The position numbers were made by a program, and so were the translations under genes. Below are positions 59,552 to 64,000 of a stretch of 64,000 nucleotides of DNA, in pieces; position 1 is the stretch's first letter, and every line of letters begins with the position of its first letter. The notes below the pieces were generated by a model. That model was not told the origin of the DNA and did no database searches. It saw only the letters and a list, made by a program, of their open reading frames with translations. The DNA is taken from NCBI GenBank assembly GCA_029216955.1, contig JANAVB010009599.1:4987264-5051263 (forward strand), read 5' to 3'. Source of the stretch: Iris pallida. Its lineage: Eukaryota > Streptophyta > Magnoliopsida > Asparagales > Iridaceae.

Positions 59552-60819
59552 ATGGCTCCACGATTGTTCAATCGAGGGAAGAGACTTCGAACCGAGGGAG
59601 CGTCCTCTTCGAATGCTCCTCCTCGTGTTGAATCGCCCGTTGAACAAAACCACCTATCCACCCGTTGTTCAACCCACCTCGTCCACTTGACCCAAACACA
59701 TTTGACGACCGGATATTTGTATCACTTGACGCGTCAAATGAATGGTTTAGTAATTTTTGGACACGTCCGGTGTTTGCTAGTCATCCTATCAATTTTACTA
59801 TTTTCTCCCAATATGATTCACTTTTTCATGATCTTTGTCTTGACGAACTTGTCACCACCAACTCGGTTATATATCGCAATGCTATTCAAATGTTCTACTG
59901 CAACCTAACTCATGATGATACACATATTTTCTCACGGGTTGCGGGCATTGACATCTCTTTTGATGATTTCGATTTGGCCGAACACCTTGAACTCCAGGAG
60001 CCAAACTCATGGGAAAAGCTTATTGAAGCTCGATCGTTTCAATTTCCCAATAGGTCTTTCCTTGAAAACTTCAAGGACGACTTGTGTACTCCTAACACAC
60101 GTCCTCGCAAGCTTTTGGCCAAGTTTCTTAATCCCTATTTTTATGAACTTCATCGGATTATATTCAATATTATTCTGCCCAAAGCAGGATCCACCGATGA
60201 GGTTACCTACTTTGAAATTTTGGCTTTATATCACCTTCACTTTCATATTCCATTTAATCTTCTACATACCATGATGGACTGGATGATTAATTCTAGGAAG
60301 AAACCAAGATCCTTGGTTTATGCTCTGTATCTTCCTATGATCTTTCGTGCCTTTCGTGTACCTCTTGATGAGTGCCAGTTCCTACCTGCCCCTGCCTTCC
60401 TCTCTAAGGCACGGCGGCTTCAGGCAGCAGTTGGCTCACCTGTTGTGTCCGAGCACTCTGACGATGAGCCCGATGCCCCTCCTCTTGGACAGGATCCTCC
60501 TCCTCCTCCTGCCACTCTAGAGTCACTCCAGACTATGCTCCGCGATCGATTCACCTTAGAGGATAATCGCTGGACTCAGCTTGATTACCGGACCATCCTG
60601 CAGATGAGTGCCATCAGCAACTCACTGCACGATATTCGGTAGTCCATGTCTCGCCATCCTTCCATGCCTATTCCTATGGAGCGGAACCCTGGTCGTGAAG
60701 GGTATCGTATCGATGACCCTTAGGTTATTCGCTACTTGGTTCCGGATGCAGCCTTCGTGGACCCTCTTCGTTCCTTCACTGATCCATCCGACGACGCTGG
60801 GCCTTCACGAGCTCGATGA
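59552..60819 (+). pseudogene. Sirevirus 3' ORF (extra gene after pol)
   Basis: ATG 59552 (MAPRLFNRGKRLRTEG, Ser/Pro-rich start), a frameshift near 59650, then a long open frame 59665-60642. A TAG there, and another at 60721, sit where the frame otherwise continues to TGA 60817-60819. About 420 residues. The middle has FDDFDLAEHLELQ, RSFLENFKDDLCT, KLLAKFLNPYFYELHRII and ILALYHLHFHIPFNLLHTMM, typical of plant retroelement-associated proteins of unknown function. The C-terminal third is Pro/Asp-rich. In Sireviruses this position holds the 'envelope-like' ORF; I see no clear signal peptide or transmembrane helix here, so that role is unproven. Confidence 0.75.
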
Positions 60820-61258
60820 TGGATATGGACTTCTACTTGCTGCTGCTACTGAGGATCGTAGTTTATGTTTTATGCATTTTGGATTTTAGTTGATATAGTT
60901 ACTTTTATGCACTTTGGTTGTATGAGACTTATTATTATTTGTGACTCTTGAGATATTCCGTAGTTTTATCAGTTTTTATGCAGTTTCATCTATTATCTAT
61001 TGGTGTGCTTGCTAGTTCTTAGTTTTTATGGTTATTTGCTAAATGCCAAAAGGGGGAGAAATTTTGGTATATTCTATATTCTTTGCATATGTATCTGTGC
61101 TTTGGGGAGAATATTTTTATCAGGCCAACAGGATTCAAAGCAATGTTTACGGGAGAGCTATTGCTAGCTCGACACTGATTACGGGGGAGCTATGCCTTTG
61201 CTTTATAATGTGTCCAGGTATGAATATTGAATATACAAATATCATTTTGTCAATTATC
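60820..61258 (+). other. Sirevirus pre-LTR non-coding region with repeated purine tracts
   Basis: Carries several PPT-like motifs: CAAAAGGGGGAGAAAT (61047), TTGGGGAGAAT (61104), ACGGGAGAGCTA (61150) and ACGGGGGAGCTA (61182), leading to the tract directly at the LTR. Confidence 0.75.
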
Positions 61259-61272
61259 AAAATGGGGGAGAT
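61259..61272 (+). other. Sirevirus polypurine tract
   Basis: AAAATGGGGGAGAT next to the 3' LTR; primes plus-strand synthesis. Confidence 0.9.
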
Positions 61273-62217
61273 TGTTGACACAAAATCACAGTCAACCAAA
61301 TATTAATAGAATTGACTACATGATACTTGTGATAATTCAATACGACACATAAAGACTACATCCAGTACAAGTCAGACGATAGCTCGGATTTGCAATGCAA
61401 GTTATTTTTTTGAGTCTGCATTTTATAATTTTATTGAGTCTAGACTTATGTAAACTGAGCTGTGCTGAGCATCTCAGACTTAACCTATACCCATACCCAA
61501 AATCCAAAAGCTCCACACATATCCAAATAAGCCAATTGGACCATTGACCCATTCTGTGCTCTGGAGACAGAGTTCGGGCCGAACTCTGCCTCCACACGGA
61601 GTTTGGGCCAAACTCTGTCTCCTAAAAATCAGTACCCTAATTTTTAGGGTTGGCTGGTTGCAAGTTGTCTAACGGCCAATTTTTTGAAAATTCCAACCAG
61701 AATTCTGGCCGAATTCTGCCTACCTGATATCCTATAAATAGGCCATAAATTCTCTCATTTTCATTCATCCAATCTTCTCTTCTCTTCTCTCTAAAGCTCT
61801 ATGCAAGCCATACCCTTCTTTATCTACTAGCCAGAAGCTCCCTTAGCCTCAAGTGCTCAGTACTTTTCAGTTAGGAGTTTGTGCAAGAGTTCAAGAAGTC
61901 GCTTGAAAAATTCCAAGCATCGCCACTGCGATCTTTGTAAGAAGTTGACGTGCTCTTCTGAAGAAAAGGCATGGGGTTTAACTACTATTTCACAAATAGT
62001 AGATTTAATCCTGAGCTAGAGTTCTCAGGCCTGGACTAGTCCTCCATGAGGGAAACCAGGTTAAAAATCGGCTGTGTTTGCGTATGCTTTCTTGCTCCTT
62101 TTTTATTTTCGCATTTACTCTGATTACTTTCAGCTTGTGAAAGAGTTTAATTTTTTTTTTGGCTATTATTATTATAAACTCTGTTCACCCCCCTCTAGAG
62201 TTGACATCTGTTCTTCA
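61273..62217 (+). repeat. Sirevirus 3' LTR (945 bp)
   Basis: TGTTGACACAAAATC to CTGTTCTTCA. Differences from the 5' LTR are mainly transitions; several fall in the palindromic motifs. Confidence 0.95.
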
Positions 62218-62222
62218 GAGGT

Positions 62223-64000
62223 CCCTCTTTCAAAGTCTGCGATCGAGAACTGGTGAAGAAGAAAAAGAGTGCCACGTTGCTTCATGCAATGTTGCTCGTG
62301 ACTCTCCATTCCAGAAGGAGCTATCCAAGAAACCCCTTTCCTCAGTTGGCAAGTCCAAATACCGGCCTGGGGGTAGCAAGAAACCTGTGCCCAAGGAAGG
62401 CGTATTCCAACACATGCGCTCCAAGGACATATCATCGTCGCAAGAAGACGGTTCATCGACCGCTGCACCTGCTGGGGGTAGCCAACCTGCTATGGTGTAT
62501 GACAACCCTTCGTTTCAGTATGACGAAGAGACGTATGACACCGATACTTCTGCCGGCACAAGCAGTCAGAAGATCGGAGGTATGAACAATGTCGAGTCGG
62601 AGGACAATCGTAACTTGCCGGTCTTTCCATAAGACAATGAGCACCAACACTCCAAACAAGAAAGCGAAAGATCTACCATCCCTTCTACTTACATGCACAT
62701 AGCATCTGTATCTATGGCAGCTGATGACAACGAAGAATCTAGCAGAAGTGCTGATCAGCAGAAACGCATTAAGGTGCTTGAAGGAAGTCTTAACGCATTG
62801 AACATATACATGCAAACTTTAGCCTCTGTCGTTCTGGAGATCAAGGACAGATTGGTTCCCACTGCCTCCAGACCTGTGGTTCTGACTGTTTGTGATGGGT
62901 CTAGTACCCTGCCCGTCATAAACCAATTCGTACAGTCGTCGGCCACTCCGTGACCATCAATCCAGCAGTATCCAACGAAATACAACAAGCACTAGAGGAG
63001 TTATACGCTCACCACGATGCCGAAGAAAAGCAAGCCACACTCTGAAAGATGGGCATCTGGCAGCCTTATCCTATTGAGTGGGACGATGTGGTTTATCCTC
63101 CTAAATATAAACCACAGACTATCACCCCTTATGATACTAAAAAGTTGCCCAGACGATACTTGATGTACTTTGCCTCAGTAACAGGACACTTGCTAAAGAA
63201 TGATAGCCTTCTCACCAGCATCTTCGTTGGATCTCTACAAGGGTGGCCTATGAATGGTTCTGCAGTTTGCCCGACAACTGCATTAAATCCTTTAAAATCC
63301 TGAAGATCATGTTCCTAGAATGGTTCTAAGAAGGAGGGCTGGACATGACAATGTCTACTCTCATGGACATCGTTCAGAAAGAAAAAGAGCCCGTACGAAC
63401 GTACATCGAACGCTTCCGCCAGGCCGCCCTAAGGCTACCTCCAGGCATGCCTAAGTCCATGCTCATTTATTTATGCCACAAGAATATGCTCTATGCCATC
63501 AAACTGAGGCACAATACTCCGTGCACCGAGTGGACGCCCTTCATTACTGAAGCAGGCGTAGCTCAAAAGAAGGCACAGGACGCACAACTCCTGGATTTGA
63601 ACTTTCCCTCTATTAAAGATAAATGGAAGCGAATAAGAGGCGGTAAAGGCAAGGAAGCTATGACCGTCAATATTATAAAGGGTCTAGCGCTCGTGAGCCC
63701 CAAGCTAGCCGAAGAGCAAAAGCCGAAGGAAACCTACTCCTTCAAGGATGAAGAAACTCTCGAGTTATTCGAGATGCTGACCAAGGACGGCAGGCTGTAG
63801 TTTCCACCTCACAAGCATCCCGACGAAGTAAAAAAGGTGGATAATCCTAAGTACTGCCATTACCACCAGTACATCCACCACTCAACATACGACTACTACG
63901 TGATGAAAAGACAGATTCATTATCTTATCGACGCCAAAGTCATCTCCCTCGATTACGAGGAAAAGACTGTAACGGCCAACATGGTCACGATACAGTTCGG
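62223..64000 (+). pseudogene. gag: D2 gag-region, right part (continues past the window)
   Basis: Continues the frame interrupted at 52711. Segments are 62223-62632 (Ser/Lys-rich), a coiled-coil-like LEGSLNALNIYMQTLASVVL (62778-62837), WQPYPIEWDDVVYPPKYKPQ (63058), and the retrotransposon gag core LMDIVQKEKEPVRTYIERF + RQAALRLPPGMPKSML (63363-63460). The tail, NPKYCHYHQYIHH (63847-63885), resembles the DPKYCxYHR..SHP..xC block of a plant gypsy gag. Stops at 62630, 62951 and 63798, and frameshifts near 62945 and 63300, make it a pseudogene. Confidence 0.75.

Larger units (their letters stand above)
52712..62217 (+). mobile_element. Sirevirus-type Ty1/copia retrotransposon, 9.5 kb
   Basis: Perfect target duplications GAGGT (52707-52711 and 62218-62222). 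LTRs of 944 and 945 bp start TGTTGACACAAAATC and end CTGTTCTTCA. It has an initiator-Met primer site, gag, then pol in copia order (protease, integrase, RT, RNase H), an extra ORF after pol, and several polypurine-tract-like motifs before the 3' LTR. The last two are Sirevirus hallmarks. A hand count over the first 390 bases of the LTRs gives roughly 15-20 differences, so it is moderately old. It interrupts the D2 gag region. Confidence 0.95.
28552..64000 (+). mobile_element. D2: Ty3/gypsy-like element, LTR plus gag region, runs off the right edge
   Basis: The LTR is split by element C (28552-30320 and 51434-51731). Its interior starts near 51732 and is split by the Sirevirus (52712-62217). 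Downstream gag-like sequence runs to the end of the window. The family is a non-chromovirus plant gypsy type, judged from the tRNA-like primer site and from gag text such as PVRTYIERFRQAALRLPPG and NPKYCHYHQYIHH. RT and integrase lie outside the window, so lineage (Tat/Ogre-like or other) cannot be fixed. Confidence 0.65.

Overview
This window is plant nuclear DNA, almost entirely transposable elements. No intact host gene was found. The evidence for a flowering plant is a Sirevirus-type Ty1/copia element, chromodomain-bearing Ty3/gypsy elements of the Tekay type, a CACTA-like transposon, a Helitron and TTA-flanked MITEs, plus captured pieces of plant genes (chloroplast-type TypA/BipA factor, a MAP65 microtubule-bundling protein, a PPR protein). 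The very GC-rich PPR fragment mildly suggests a monocot, but this is weak.

Left part (1-15960), DNA-transposon mosaic. A CACTA-like element (244-7425) carries spliced fragments of TypA/BipA (3653-3953) and the N-terminus of a MAP65 gene (6288-6577). Nested in it is a 914-bp Helitron (4972-5885, minus strand) that carries its own captured PPR fragment. A 243-bp direct repeat (1-243 and 12436-12678) brackets this block. Between 7793 and 12966 lie a minus-strand LTR remnant, a minus-strand multi-exon Pro/Glu-rich gene remnant and a 38-aa basic ORF. Next come two TTA-flanked inverted-repeat elements (13162-13598, 13657-14763), each sitting beside a copy of a short tandem unit, and another LTR remnant (about 15415-15960).

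Right part (15961-64000), a nested retrotransposon stack, called D1, D2, A, B, C and the Sirevirus here. D1 and D2 are two diverged, adjacent LTR copies of one gypsy-like family; D2 continues into its gag region and off the right edge. Element A (16268-26308, TSD CCAGG) is a broken Tekay chromovirus inside D1. Element C (30321-51428, TSD GGTTT) lies inside the D2 LTR and has 4.3-kb LTRs around a 2.2-kb interior with no coding capacity (LARD-like). Element B (40393-50640, TSD TTTAC), a second Tekay chromovirus, lies inside the 3' LTR of C. The Sirevirus (52712-62217, TSD GAGGT) interrupts the D2 gag region and carries an extra ORF after pol. All four insertions have perfect 5-bp target duplications, so the order of nesting can be read directly.

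None of the elements looks autonomous now. Every gag-pol has stops, many of them CAG/CAA/CGA or TGG changed to stops as expected from cytosine deamination, and several have frameshifts. The most interesting signals are regulatory-looking arrays: a cluster of 10-11 TTGAC W-box cores and a strict 10-bp TCATGT array, both present in both LTRs of the non-coding element C; and LTR-like quasi-palindromes upstream of the Sirevirus 3' ORF. The gene-capturing CACTA/Helitron composite is the other main find.
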